A stretch of DNA of 64,000 nucleotides. Source: Eutypa lata (lineage: Eukaryota; Ascomycota; Sordariomycetes; Xylariales; Diatrypaceae). Below the pieces are notes generated by a model, which made no database searches, was not told the origin of the DNA, and saw only the letters and a list, made by a program, of their open reading frames with translations. A program made the position numbers and the translations under genes. Location: contig JAKULF010000003.1 in NCBI GenBank assembly GCA_022661535.1, forward strand, positions 620,001 to 684,000, in the 5' to 3' direction. Shown in pieces: positions 12,282 to 25,429 of the stretch. The first letter of the stretch is position 1. Every line of letters starts with the position of its first letter.

Positions 12282-14900
12282 GAGGGAAAGGGGGGATAAG
12301 GGGGAACAGTCATGATTACTTAGTTGGTTGGTTCTGGTTGATGGCGTGGGTGTGTGCAAGGGGAGATGGATGGGTGGAGGGGGACTGTCCAGAAAACCCA
12401 TCGGCGGGGAATTGTTTCGAAATGGTATTAGAGGTAGGGTTGCCCCAGAGCGAAAGGCTTGCATACTTATAGGTATGCTTTACTTTTAGAGTTAAATAAC
12501 GTACCATGGCGTTTTCTCATATATGGAGTAACCTAGCCGACAGCCTTGATTATATGGATTTCTATCTTTCCATCATGACCATCCTTTCATCATGAGAACG
12601 TGGTGTGTTCAATGCTTGGGAATCCCGGCTGAAATGCTGTATCATGAATACAAATAAAAGATGCCAATGACATCTATTCGGACAGGCGAACAATCCAATT
12701 GGATTATCATAATGATACTTACCTGGGCTGTTCGTTCAAATGTCCTCGCCCCCTAATATTGGTTTCTCGTCTTGGTGCGAATAAGGATTGATAGCTCAGT
12801 CGCACGATCTATGATGCTATTTCCATTCAGCCTATGACCTTCCTTTCTCATATCCACCTAGACGACTGAGGTTATATAGGAATGTTCTAAGAGTCATGCA
12901 TCCCGCGATTAGCTAGAAGGCTATTTCATCGGCTTTTCCTTCCATATCACGGGGGTTGAAGGTGTCAGTAGAATGGTCGAAATGTGTAGATGATAGTATT
13001 GAACAGTCATATATCATAGAAGATCGTCCATTGGAAGGTCTAAACATGGAGAAAGTGTGAAATTTGGATGCTACATGGTAGAATAATAGGGGTACTGGGA
13101 ATTTACCCGGACCCTCTTGGCAGTTTCAGGGGTACCGATAACTATAGAAGGGTCGAGAGACCCTAAGAGTTTAGTGCGGCTATGAACCAAAGGCCATTCA
13201 TTTCTCACCCGTGATATGACTTCTTAGAAACTGGTCGACCACACTGTGTCTATCGCCCCTGACCTGACGCCGGAGCAGTTGGATATATGTCTCATGGATA
13301 TTTCGGTTCAATCCCTCCTTTGACTTACCTGGCAGCTTGGGATACTACCAGGAGTAATTTCCTTGGCCATGAAAAGGATTAGATCTTATCATGTGTCCTG
13401 TTCTAAAAGCATTTCGTGAAATGAAAGATTTAGTATAGCTAGTGGTGGTCAATATCATACACCCCCTTAGAACCCACGCAGAACGATTCGGCCAGCGGAA
13501 AATATCGTGGGGTTGAGTCATCTACAACCCCTATCCACACGATAGCTTACCGCACCTAGTGGTAGATTTCGCTCATCCTACGGACTTCGAGACTACTCTC
13601 CTATATTGCAACCTTCAACATCCGTTTAGTCAATGCAAATCGTACATCATAGAGTTCTTGATTTGGACGCCCTATGTAAGTGAAGCCAATCCAGCCAGCG
13701 TTGCGGCGCCACGAGTAGGACTTTCCCCCTTCACACCGGATTGGGATTTCTCCCGTTCGTGAGTCTTAGACATGGGGTAGAGTAGTATACTTGTTCTTTT
13801 CAATGTGACTTCCTTGTGCTTACACTGAATTGGCGCATGAGCGCTTCCAATGAGAGTAAGCCGAGTAGCCGAATGTGCTTGTCGAAGCTGAAGCACGAGT
13901 GCTGAAATAGATGTGAAAATCCCATTAATACTAGACGATAGAGACGACGGAACTTGACGATCGACAAAGCTCTGCTCTGACTCCGTGAGGTCTTGGCAGT
14001 TGCCTACCTATACTTCCGTTGTATGTGCTGTCCTTTTCAGCTTACTGTTACATCATCATCGACTACACATTTCGTTAGATGTAGCGCATCCCTAGTTATA
14101 GGATTGTAAGAATCAATAAAGGGGGCGTAATATGAATCATATCTTACGCGACAATCTTGACTGATGTTATATGTGAGTCATTGGGCTACATCATGAGTCT
14201 CTGTTCTCCCGTCTGTCTTAAACGGTTGAAGATGCGATGCGGCCTATGAGATGCTAGGACCACTAACAATTTATATGATAGTTTAAACGATGGCTCTCTG
14301 ATTGGCGAATTCTCTCTCTCTCGTAGTCCTTGCTCGCTATGTAGTTAGCCCGCCAAGCTGTGTAACATCTCGCCCCGCCACGCTTACCCCAGGCCCTGTG
14401 TCGGAAACGATAATAACCCGTGAGCCCGGAATAGTCCTAGGGAGGACTGCGAGACCAGAAGAGCCCACTCTCGTACAATTCAAGGAGCTATCTACCAATT
14501 AAATGAATTGTTAGAATCCGAAGGGATGCTATTGGTATTTGGAGTGATGTTAAGCTTTCGGTTGCTAGAGTAGTGTACATTCCTAACAAGGTTGGATATG
14601 TTTATGCGAATCTCGCTTCCATCAGTACCCCTGTACTTCGTACTACCTATTAGAGATACGCGTATCTGCGGCTCATCGATTACCGTGCTTTAGTTAGGTA
14701 CCTCTAATTGACGAGATTCCTACGCCACGTTACTTGTCGCATTAGGCTGCCATGGGTAGATAAAAGTAGAATTAATATCTTAATCTGTTCAATTGTTCCT
14801 TGGATTATATAATTCTATCATTCTCACTTCTTTTCATCGTTTGTTTTTCGACACTATGATATAGCAACCACTGCTTTGTGTCTAAGAAAGCTTTCCGACC
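12282..14900. other. gene-poor region between the adenylation enzyme and the ABC transporter
   Basis: No supported gene. Small open frames at 13559-13762 and 14302-14502 carry no motifs and are probably chance. The right end is expected to hold the ABC transporter promoter. A pyrimidine-rich stretch precedes the start codon at 14901. Confidence 0.4.
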
Positions 14901-17900
14901 ATGGATAGTGACAACCTAGACCCAGATACAAGCACTGGTAGCACCCAGAAGGATGTGAAGGATGCGCCCACGACGAATGCTGCTACTGATCATAAGGAGG
15001 AAGAGGTGCATCAAGATGCGAATGCTCGACCGGAGAGAGAGGCTGCGTTCAGCGACTACATAGTATGTCGCGTTTGTTAACGCCAATTACGTCTGTATTG
15101 TTTGCTGACACGATACTGCTAGAGGATCTTCTCCTATGCGAAAGGATGGGATATCCCCTTAATGATCGTCGCCGCGGTGGCGGCGATGGGGGCAGGTGTT
15201 GTAAGTGTCGAACTCCTAGCTACGACTTTTGCTTCGGATGCTAATTACAAGCTTCTTCTCCTTCAAGACCCTCCCGTTAATGAATATTGTGTTCGGTGAG
15301 ATCTACGCGTTGAAAATAGCGGAAATCTGTTATGTTGTTGTTGCTTACTATTCAACCAGGTTCGCTTGTTGGTAGCTTCACCGGCTATTTTTCCAATCCA
15401 CCAACAGCGACTCAGGCCGATTTCCAAGCAGAATGCAACAGACTCAGTCTCTACATGTTCCTTCTATTTATTGGAAAATTTATTCTGACATACATCAATA
15501 AGGTATCGTACTACCTACCCACAATACCCCCTGTTCCCCTGTAAATACTCACGGGATTAGTTTGCATACCGGATGATTGGAATTCGGATGTCCGCAGCCA
15601 TCAGACTTGACTACCTGCGTTGCCTATTTGGCCAGTCAATCCATGTCTTGGACTCGATGCCACCGGGTGCTGCCGCTGGCACAATCACGACAACAGCCAA
15701 TACCTTGCAGCTTGGTATATCGGAGAAGCTAGGTACGTTCGTCGAATACATCGCGACCATCATCGCAGCCGCAGTCATCGCCTTCACGTATAGCTGGTCA
15801 CTGGCTCTCGTGACCTCCTCCGTCATCTTGTTCATCCTCCTGACGGTTGGCATCTTGCTTCCGTTCATCGTCAAGGGGACCGGGAAGGTGACCAAGGCGG
15901 AAACGAAATCGTCTTCCATCGCAAGCGAAGCGTTCTCCTCGATCCGGATGGTCACTGCCTGCGGTGCCGAAGAACAGATGGCACAGCGCTTTGCTGTGTG
16001 GGTCGAAGCCGCGAAAAGCCACGGCCAGAAAACATCCCCCTTGTTCGCGGGCCAGTTCGGACTTGTCTTCTTCGCCATGTTCTCATCTTATGCGCTCGCT
16101 TTTTGGTATGGCACCAAGTCAGTTGCTGAAGGCCGAATCAGCAACGTAGGCACTATTACTGTTGTTCTGATGTCGGTCATGCTGATGACTATCTCCATGG
16201 AACGGATATCTACCCCTGTTATAGCCATAGGGAAGGCTTCGGTTGCTGGCTGCGAGTTCTTCACTGTCATTGATGCTCCTCGACCGAGCTCTGGCGAGCT
16301 GAAAGAGCCCGACGTCTCAGCTATGGACGACATCGTCTTTGAAGATGTCCAATTTGCTTATCCGAGTAGATCCCACGTTAAGGTGCTGGATAACCTGAAC
16401 CTCCGGATCCAGAAAAACAAGATCACGGCCATTGTTGGGCCCAGCGGCTCTGGAAAAAGTACAATTGTTGGTCTGATTGAGCGATGGTACACACTTCATG
16501 ACCAATACATAATCGCGAAGACTATCGAAAAGGAGAAGAAGAAGGAGGAAGAAAAGAAGGCAAAGCAGAACGCCAAAGGCAAGAAGACTAAGGATTCAGA
16601 CTCCGATGACGAGACGCCTATATCCAACGATGAAGAAACTGGACCCGCTGTTGAACTAAAAGGTTCGGTGTCGATCGGTGGTCACGAGTTAGATGAGATC
16701 AACTTGAAATGGTGGCGATCTCAGATTGGCTTAGTGCAGCAAGAACCGTTTCTTTTCAACGACACCATCTACAAGAACGTTGCGTATGGCCTGATCGGGT
16801 CTGAATTTGAGACTGAGAGCGATGAGCGCAAAAAGGAGTTGGTCAAGGAGGCTTGCAAGGAATCTTTCGCAGACGAATTCATCGACCGACTCCCGGATGG
16901 CTACGACACGATAGTAGGAGATAGCGGGACGAAACTAAGCGGTGGGCAACGTCAACGGATCAGTATCGCACGCGCCGTCATCAAGAAACCGAGGATTCTC
17001 ATACTCGACGAGGCCACATCCGCCATCGATGTTAGAGGCGAAGGCGTCGTGCAGGCGGCACTCGATAAAGTCTCCCAGAACCGGACAACGATCACCATCG
17101 CTCACCGACTATCTACGATTAAGAAAGCGGATACCATCGTAGTTCTGAAAAAGGGCCGGGTGGTTGAGCAAGGCACCCACGATTCCCTCCTCGAAAACGA
17201 CACCGGCGTGTACTATGGTCTCGTGCATGCCCAGCAGCTAGCGCTGGGCGACTCAACCGGAGCTGCGGATTCCGATGACGCCCCGGAAGAAGACGATCCA
17301 GGCGCGGTGCTCAGCCAGGAGAAGAGCGCGGCGCTATCGGATACTACCGCTACATCGCAGACTGCCAAGTGGGAAAACCGGGGTTTGTTTGGGAGCTTTG
17401 GACGACTGCTATATGAGCAGAAGAGTCGCTTCCCTTTCTACTTCATAATCATCATTTTCGCAATGTTGGCAGCAGGTAAGCTTCACATCACTCACTCATC
17501 ACGGACCGCTATCCCCCTAACCCTAGGATCCAACGCTGACTAGAATAATAATAATAGCTTCTACTCCCCTAATGGCTTACCTGTTCTCCCAGCTCATCAA
17601 CGTATTCACTCTCATCTCGCCCACAACCATGGACGAATTCGAGCAGCAGTCTGCGTTCTGGTCGCTGATGTGGACGATCCTCGCCATCGTGACCGGCTTC
17701 GCCTACTTCGTGCTCGGCTTCGTCTCGACCCACGTCGCCCACTACATCTCGTCGAAGTACCGCCAGCAGTACTTCGAGGGCCTGCTCTACCAGAAGACGT
17801 CGTTCTTCGACCAGGAGGAGAACTCCACCGGCACCCTGACCGCCCGCGTCGGCAGCGACCCGAAGCAGCTCGAGGAGCTCCTCGGCATGAACATGGCCAT

Positions 17901-19616
17901 GGTCTACACGTCCTTCTTCACGCTCATAGGCAGCCTCGCGATCGCCTTCGCCTTTGGGTGGAAGCTGGCGCTCGTGGCCACGGCCGTGACCGCGCCCATC
18001 GGCTTGGTCGCCGGGTACTTCCGCCTGAGTTACGAGCTGGAGTTCGAGAAGCTCTACGCCGTCGTGTTCGCCGAGTCGTCCCAGTTTGCCGCCGAGTCCA
18101 TCTCGGCCTTCCGCACCGTCACCTCCCTCACCCTGGAAGACACGATCTGCACCCGCTACGACCATCTCCTGAACGGGCACGTGGGGAAGGCCTTCAAGAA
18201 GGCCCGGTGGTCCACCTTCATCTTCGCCTTCTCCGACAGCGTCAGCTTCGCCTGCCAGGCCCTCATCTTCTGGTACGGGTCGCGGCTCATGGCGACCCGC
18301 GAGTACAACGTCATGCAGTTCTTCGTCTGCTTCATGGCGGTCATCCAGGGCGCCGAGGGCGCGGGTCAGGGGTTCTCCTTCGGACCGAACGCGGCACAGG
18401 CGTCTGCGGCGGCTAATCGCATCCTGAGCGTCCGCGAGAGCCGCCATAAGCGCATGGACGATGTTTCCGAGAAGAAGCAGCAGCAGCACATCCCGGACAC
18501 CGAGGGTGGGGTCAAAATCGAGCTGCGAGATGTGCATTTCAAGTACCCGACCCGTGATACGCCTATCTTCCGAGGCTTGGACCTCACGATCGAGAAGGGT
18601 CAGTTCGCGGCGCTCGTCGGCGCTTCCGGCTGTGGAAAGACGAGTATTGTCTCCCTGCTTGAGCGCTTCTACGACATCCAGCGCGGCGCTATATTTGCTA
18701 ATGGTGTTGATATCACGGACATTGATGTTTACGAGTACCGCAAGTACCTATCACTGGTGGCACAGGAGCCCACGCGTAAGTTTACCCACACCCCTTCTCT
18801 TGCACCTCCTCCTTTCTTTTTACGGGATGAAAGATGCGGTCAGAGCGCTCTTGTTCCCACACATAGAATACGCATTAGAACTCCCGGAGCCCGCTGCTTC
18901 TTTACCTACCTACCTACCTACCTACCTACCTCACAAACAGAAAGACACACCAGCTAACACCCGATATCACTATAGTATTCCAAGGCACTCTCCGCGAGAA
19001 CATCCTCCTCGGGGTCCCGCCGGCATCGATCCCGGACGCGGAGCTCCACGCCGTGTGCCGGGACGCGGGGATCCACGACTTCATCGTGTCGCTCCCGGAA
19101 GGGTACGAGACGCCGATCGGGAGCCGCGGGGTGTCGCTGTCGGGGGGGCAGAAGCAGCGGGTGGCGATCGCGCGGGCGCTGGTCCGGCGGCCCGCCGTCC
19201 TGCTCCTCGACGAGGCCACCAGCAGCCTGGACTCGGAGAGCGAGCGGCTCGTGCAGCGGGCGTTCGAGCGCGCCGCCGCCGGCCGCACCATGGTCGTCGT
19301 CGCGCACCGCCTCGCCACCGTCCAGAACGCCGACGTCATCTTCGTGCTGGGCGAGGGCGGCAAGGTCCTCGAGCAGGGGAGCCACGGGGACTTGTTGAGG
19401 CGGAAGGGCGTTTATTGGAATATGGTTAGTCTTCTTTTTTTCCTTCTACCCCCTTGGGGTTCTCTTTTCTTTTCTCTCCCTGTTTCTGTTTCCTCTACCC
19501 CCCGGGTTTTGTTCTAGCCTCTACTACTTACTACCTACCTACCTATCTTGGGATCTGTGTCCACTTGCTAACTTGGATCGTGAAAACAGTGTCAAAGCCA
19601 AGCTCTCGATAGATAA
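14901..19616 (+). CDS. ABC-B (P-glycoprotein/MDR-type) full transporter
   Basis: Plasma-membrane ATP-driven exporter of hydrophobic compounds or peptides. Exons 14901-15062, 15123-15200, 15268-15295, 15360-15502, 15561-17475, 17558-18775, 18976-19424 and 19590-19616 give 1,339 residues with TMD-NBD-TMD-NBD order. NBD1 has Walker [10 protein letters not shown] (430-438), Q-loop VQQEP (529-533), signature LSGGQ (596-600), Walker B LILDE and H-loop AHRLS. NBD2 has Walker [11 protein letters not shown]-loop [18 protein letters not shown] and AHRLA. Both ATP sites therefore look competent. The N-terminal 50 residues are acidic and soluble. A Lys/Glu-rich insert occupies about 455-500 inside NBD1. 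The tiny last exon adds CQSQALDR, the usual MDR-type end, and is preceded by a GCTAAC branch site. A CTAC tandem repeat sits in the intron at about 18900-18930. Substrate cannot be told. Confidence 0.93.
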
Positions 19617-21640
19617 GTAGACATAGAGGAATAGGGTAATAATGGGTATGTCTTTGTTAATGCATCTTGCGGTTTATAAGATGTTTGTTGGATATCATCA
19701 AAGGAGAAAAAAAAAGGCTTTCATTATTTCAAATCGCCTTTTGCTTGCGTATACCCCCACCTCCGTTATGACTTGTGTGTCTTTGTACAATAATATAGTT
19801 AGGAATTACCTCTTCCTTCGCTCTCGACTTTTCCTTTCAGCAAAATGCTGTCGGCCGCGTACCTGACTTCTATCAGGTATGATTGTGACGTTGCTTCTGC
19901 CCATGTCTAATCTACATCCGATTTCCTTGCGGCGTCGACTAGTAGTGATGCGCAGTAAGTAAGTAAGCGAGCCTATTCCACAACTCTTCTATTAGGAATC
20001 GAGATACCTTATTATGCTCACCTGAAATACGAAAAATGATATAAGTCATCCTAGGTAATAAAAGCTTTTGGTTTATATTAACAATGCCAAGTAACACAAA
20101 CATATGACTATCTCATTGATAACTAATGATCCAACTATCTACCATGACGGAAACCTGTTCGCAAGATGTCTTACTGAGTGTGCAGGGTAGGGAGTCAGTG
20201 CCCGACGCCGCAGGGCCCCCTCCATTGTCTGGACCGGTGGCGTAGGAGCTGCAGTCCTAAAGCCCGAGACTAAGCGATATATGCCAGTCTCTTCTTTGTT
20301 CCATTTGATGCCTTCTTTTTGTCTTTGTCCATATTCCGTTCGCGGAACCTACTCTACATAGTTAACACTCATCTAAATTAATCACATGTTTCTTATCAAG
20401 CAACATTTCTCGTGTTGTTTAAACATTCATATTTGGCTTCCGTTTGCTATGCCCTTCAATCGTACCTCAAGCTTTCCACCCTCTTTTCCCCTTTTTCGAC
20501 AACCAGTATGACACTCAAATCGTAATTGATCCTTCTCGGCTTCCGGAAGCATTGGCCCACAATAAGACAACAAAACAAGGAACCGTGCAAGTGGATTAGA
20601 ATCTTACCACATAATGCGCTCTGTAGGGATACATTAAAGCAGCTTCTTTTAGCAACTGCTTTTTTAGTAGATTGTTAGCGAGGACATATGACTTGCTAGC
20701 TCTAGTATGCACTGTGCACTCAAGCTATAGGGCCTGTAGCTATTGCTGTGCCTCATTGGTGCTTTATTAAAGGATTGTAGACTCGAATTGCATCCAATCG
20801 TGGTACCTGCCAAGACTTCTTATATCCGGGACCCTCATAGGAATCGAACAGGGGAGCAATAAGTCTATTTCCAGGACATACTCACTTCGAAGGAAGGATA
20901 ATGCGTGATTGAGGCTGCTAGCTGAAGAAAATGGAGAGCTGTAGGCATCTAGAACTGGTTAGCTTAATACTATAATTAGAGTACAGGGCATAAAAATGGC
21001 GCCAGCCATACCTACTGCGTATGTACTGCATTTCAGCATAATGATTAGTTAAGTATGTACGAAATGTAACGTTTATGGATTTGAATATGGGCTTCTCGAG
21101 TCCTTCGTAGCTCTAGCCCTTTAGTTCTACACTGATATCATCAATTCATTCATGGTTCTAAGTAGTTATGGTACGATGTCTCGAGGTGCCACCACCGCAC
21201 AAGCTGCAGGTTTCTCAATAGCATCAGGTGAGAAAAGGGGAAAAAGGATGTGTAAGTTAGTAAGGTCTTGAAGTAAATATAACATCAGCTGGATTGCCCA
21301 GGCAAGCTTAATGGCTATCGGACTCGCCCCACCATTTGCAGCTGCCAAAAGGGGATCGTGCAAACTAGACTATTCATTGCTTGGTTACGCCAAATGTGAC
21401 CTCAATTCGGGCCACCTCCAGAGGCGCGGAGTCTAGATCTTCTCGTGAGTAAGGCTCCGTGCAGACGCTTCACCGCCATAGCCTTTAGGCCACCCACTTC
21501 TTCTACTTACCCTTATGCATCGGACCACGCCTTGCGAATCCTGCAGTATTTAAGGTTACGCTGCTCCCTGCCAACTGCAGATCTTTTCCCTTCAGCTCTC
21601 CGTCTCTCCCCAGTGTCTTGTCTTCTCCACATCCTTCAAC
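19617..21640. other. gene-poor region upstream of the GH71 gene
   Basis: No supported coding region. A TATA-like TATTTAAG occurs at about 21547-21554, roughly 90 bases before the GH71 start, followed by a pyrimidine-rich leader. The rest shows nothing I recognise. Confidence 0.4.
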
Positions 21641-23474
21641 ATGAGACTCAAGCAACTCCTTCCGATCCTAGCAGCCGCCCTCGCGGGCCGGCCCGTCGCC
21701 GAGGCCAAGGCCGTCTTCGCGCACTTCATGGTCGGCAACGTGGCCGCCTTCTCGCAAGGCGACTGGGAAGCCGACATCGCGCTCGCCCAGACGTCCGGCA
21801 TCGACGGCTTCGCGCTCAACATCGCCGCCGGCGACACGAGCAATGCCGCCTCGCTCGAGAAGGCCTTCAACGCCGCCGACGCCAAGGGCTTCAAGCTGTT
21901 CTTCTCCTTCGACTACGCGGCCTGGGGCGCCTGGGACGCCGGCAACGTCATCAACCTGATCAACAATTACAAGGGCCGCGGCTCCTATTGGAAGCAGGGA
22001 AACAACCAGCCCCTCGTCAGCACCTTCGAGGGCACGGGCAACAGCGACAACTGGGCCGGCATCAAGAGCAGCACCGGGGCGTTTTTCATGCCCGACTGGT
22101 CTTCCATGGACCCCGCGGTCGCCGCCAACATAAACGGAGTGGATGGACTCTTTAGTTGGGACGCCTGGCCTAACGGCGCTAGTGATATGAGCACCAACGG
22201 GGACCAGACTTACAGGAATGCCCTCAATGGCAAGCCGTACATGATGCCCGTTTCCCCTTGGTTCTTTACGAACCTGCCGGGCTGGTCCAAGAACTGGGTC
22301 TGGCGCGGTGATGATCTCTGGTTCGACAGATGGCAACAAGTGATCGATTTCCAGCCCGAACTGGTCGAGATCATCACCTGGAACGACTACGGGGAGTCCC
22401 ACTACATCGGTCCCTTGAGGGAATCCGAGTTCGGTCTCTTCACCTCTGGCGGCGCCCCTTACAACTACGTCGAGGGCATGCCCCATGACGGCTGGCGCGA
22501 CTTCCTGCCTTACCTCATCCAGAAATACAAGACCGGGTCCGCCACCATCTCCCAGGAAGGCCTGACGACTTGGTACCGCAGAAACCCGAACACGGCGTGC
22601 TCCACCGGCGGAACCAGCGGAAACGATGCCGGCCACGGCCAAACGCAGATCCCCCCGTCTGATGTCCTCCAAGACAAAATCTTCTATTCTGCGCTCCTCG
22701 GCTCTTCAGCTGATGTATCCGTGTCAATTGGCGGCTCCGTTCAGCAGGGTACCTGGGAGAATATTCCTTCCGGCGGCTCGGGAATCTACCACGGAAGCGT
22801 CCCCTTTAACGGTAGGACCGGTGACGTCGTCGTTACCATCTCCCGCAGCGGTTCTACTATCGCCCAGGTTCAGGGTGCCTCCATCACTACGCAATGCACG
22901 CAGAACATAGAAAACTGGAACGCGTGGGTTGGCAGCTCTACCGGTGCGAGCCCGCCCGGTGGTGGCGGCGGTGGTGGCGGTGGCGGCGGCGGCTCTCCCG
23001 ATCCCGGTCAGGTTTGTGTCGGGGGTACAGGAGAGGGCAACTTCGAAGGTCTTTGCGATTTTACCTGCCAGGTGAGTTTTTTTAGAGCCCTTTGTTTCCT
23101 TTCTGGAGCTTCCCTCGAGAGCTCTTTGTCCCAGGCTCTACCCCTCCTTAGGTTGAGGTGTCCTAGACGGCACAGAGAGACAAACCCCCAAGCTCCAACC
23201 ACCCCCCAAAGAACAACGTCTCGCAACGTAACGAATAATAGTGTTTACTGACTTTCGAATATTACAGTACGGATACTGCCCAGAAGGTGTCTGCACCTGC
23301 TTAGCTTACGGCACGCAGAAAACGCTTCCGGCGGCAACGGGCAGAGCAGGTTACCCTCTCGTCAATCTCGATGGGCGCTGCGGGTATGTAGGTCTGTGTA
23401 GCTTCGTGTATACTTACGGCTATTACCCAGACACCGCATGCGGGACTGACCCGGCCGGCGCTGCTGGCTGCTAA
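21641..23474 (+). CDS. secreted GH71 alpha-1,3-glucanase (mutanase) with CBM24-like C-terminal domain
   Basis: Extracellular hydrolase of alpha-1,3-glucan, used in fungal wall remodelling or attack on other fungi. Exons 21641-23071 and 23268-23474 give 545 residues. A signal peptide covers about 1-22 (hydrophobic core ending in AEA). The GH71 domain follows, starting KAVFAHFMVGN, with GIDGFALNIA, FFSFDY, FMPDWSSMDP, LFSWDAWP and ITWNDYGES, all characteristic of the family. After it come a beta-rich segment, a run of 12 Gly at 440-451, and a Cys-rich tail (CVGGTGEGN, CPEGVCTCLAYG, GLCSF...) of the CBM24 type seen in mutanases. The single intron splits the binding domain exactly between TCQ and YGYCP. 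Family assignment is firm; CBM24 naming is from pattern memory. Confidence 0.92.
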
Positions 23475-25429
23475 ATAGCATGGTTCGTGGTATGAAAAGA
23501 TCATGTAGGGAAAAGGCGGCCCTGTGCGCGGCGGTGGCATGTATATAGATTGAGCCCCCCTCTGTAAATAATCTCATGTTATATATACACTATTATGGAA
23601 GATGTGAGTCACCTATAGAGCTGTGCATTTGTTTGATGTTGATTTGTAGGCATGGGCGATATTATTGAAAGGGTGACGGTGATTTATACCTGGCTTGACT
23701 GGAGTCCACGTAACTCAATATATAAACGCTGCGTTAGAATTGCTCACCGAGTGGTTCTTGAAATAAATGATACCTACTTTGATAGCCACTCGAAACAATG
23801 AGAATCTGAATTGTACGATCAAAAGGTTGATGTCTTAGCAAGGACGGCACTTTCTTGCTGTCAGGCCTGTTTACCTGCCAACAAGCCTCTAAATAAATTA
23901 GGACGCATCCTGGAAGACACTTCACCAGAGATTGTTCTAGGCAGCCTGTATACCTCCGTGGAGGATACGATATGACAAGCAGTACCTCTATTGTCCCAAG
24001 TGTGACCCCAATCACAGTTAGCAGTACAGGCTTTTCTTTGTTATTTTCACCATAAAACCTATTCGATCCTAAGTATAAACTTTCGCCATTTGTAGCGAAG
24101 ACAACTTTATGTTCGCACGAGTTAAATCATACTGTAGGATGATTCAATTCCCCATATTTTCCCCCTTTTCTTCTAAATTATGGAGAAGGCAAATGTGAGA
24201 TCACACGCTCGCATCAAAATCAACCTAGCAGGGAGAGTTGCAGCATCTAAATCAGAGGTCAGCATCTAGAAGGTACAATTTCGATTCCTGCATACCAACG
24301 TCCTAGGTACAGACCATGCAGGTATACATAGCAATACACATAATTACACCCCAGAATCTGAGAGCATGCGATGAACTTATCAGTACTCGGGTCCTTATTG
24401 CTGATCAAGCTCTTTGTAAATTTGCTATTGCCTCAGAGTATGCGTTGTTGCTCTTTTTACATGACTCTTAGATAGACATATAATGGCTTTGCTATTCCTT
24501 GAGTCCAAATATACCTCTTTGTTCATGTTCACTTAGCCTTTATGGGCAATGCTTGACGGAAAGATCCTCTAAGGCATTGTTGCCCCTTGTCATTTAACGT
24601 GGAGCTACAAAGAAACGTAGTTATTTTTATTATCCAACATAGGATTTGCTCGGAATGTCTTACACATCTGCCACCACTATACACATATCAGTGTCTCGAA
24701 GCTTTCTCGGGGGGAGGGGGGGGGGCTGTCGTATCTAGTATATTTGGGCCGGGTGAATACAGCTACTATCTTCCTAAGCCTCAAATGTTGCCGATAGAAT
24801 ACCTGCGCTTCCCATGCTATATATGATGATAACTCGTGGGCAAAAGTTAATAAGCCGGCTGGAAAACCGGACATGGCTGAATAATTTGTGATTAATATTC
24901 TTCATGGCTTGGTGGTAATCGTAACATCATGGCCCATTCTGGCAAGAGACAATGTTGTGGGTGTTGACTTATATTCAGAACCTACATGGGTATCCCAAGG
25001 TTAAGAGTGCGGATGAGTGCCTAGTTACATTTCTTGAATAGGATAACAACTAAGATGTCAAGTATCTTCTACTACAATGAAGTTGTTTTCGAGATACGGT
25101 TGAGTTGTATTTCCACAAGCCACCTGTTTTCGTACAGCTCCCTGTTCAGAATCAGGCGTGTTGTTCTAACCGCAACAATCGATACGTAATATAACTACAT
25201 CCTCGTTTACAGAACAGCTCGCCTCACACCCTCATCTATGATATGTATATATAGCTGGAAATGAGCCTCTCTTATGGACATCTTTTTTCGTCATCATCAT
25301 AATTATCATCATCACACTCCGATCCTATAGCAGATCGGAAGAGAACTCATCAGGCTTCGCCTACAACAACAACCACAGATTATCACACACAAAACACACA
25401 CAGAACAACAACCCCCAGAAATACTCACA
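23475..25429. other. gene-poor interval
   Basis: This holds the GH71 3' region and the promoter of the next gene. There is a G-run near 24711-24724 and CAT/ATC repeats near 25290-25315. Open frames are short and lack motifs. Confidence 0.35.

Noticed and set aside
11442..12464. A 340-codon minus-strand frame opposite the adenylation enzyme
   Set aside because: Shadow of a GC-rich exon; low-complexity translation and no family match.
17569..18537. A 322-codon minus-strand frame opposite the ABC transporter
   Set aside because: Antisense shadow of GC-rich coding sequence; Glu/Gly/Arg-rich translation without motifs, while the plus strand encodes the second half of the transporter.
21668..22672. 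A 334-codon minus-strand frame opposite the GH71 gene
   Set aside because: Antisense shadow; no domain, and the plus-strand GH71 reading is unambiguous.
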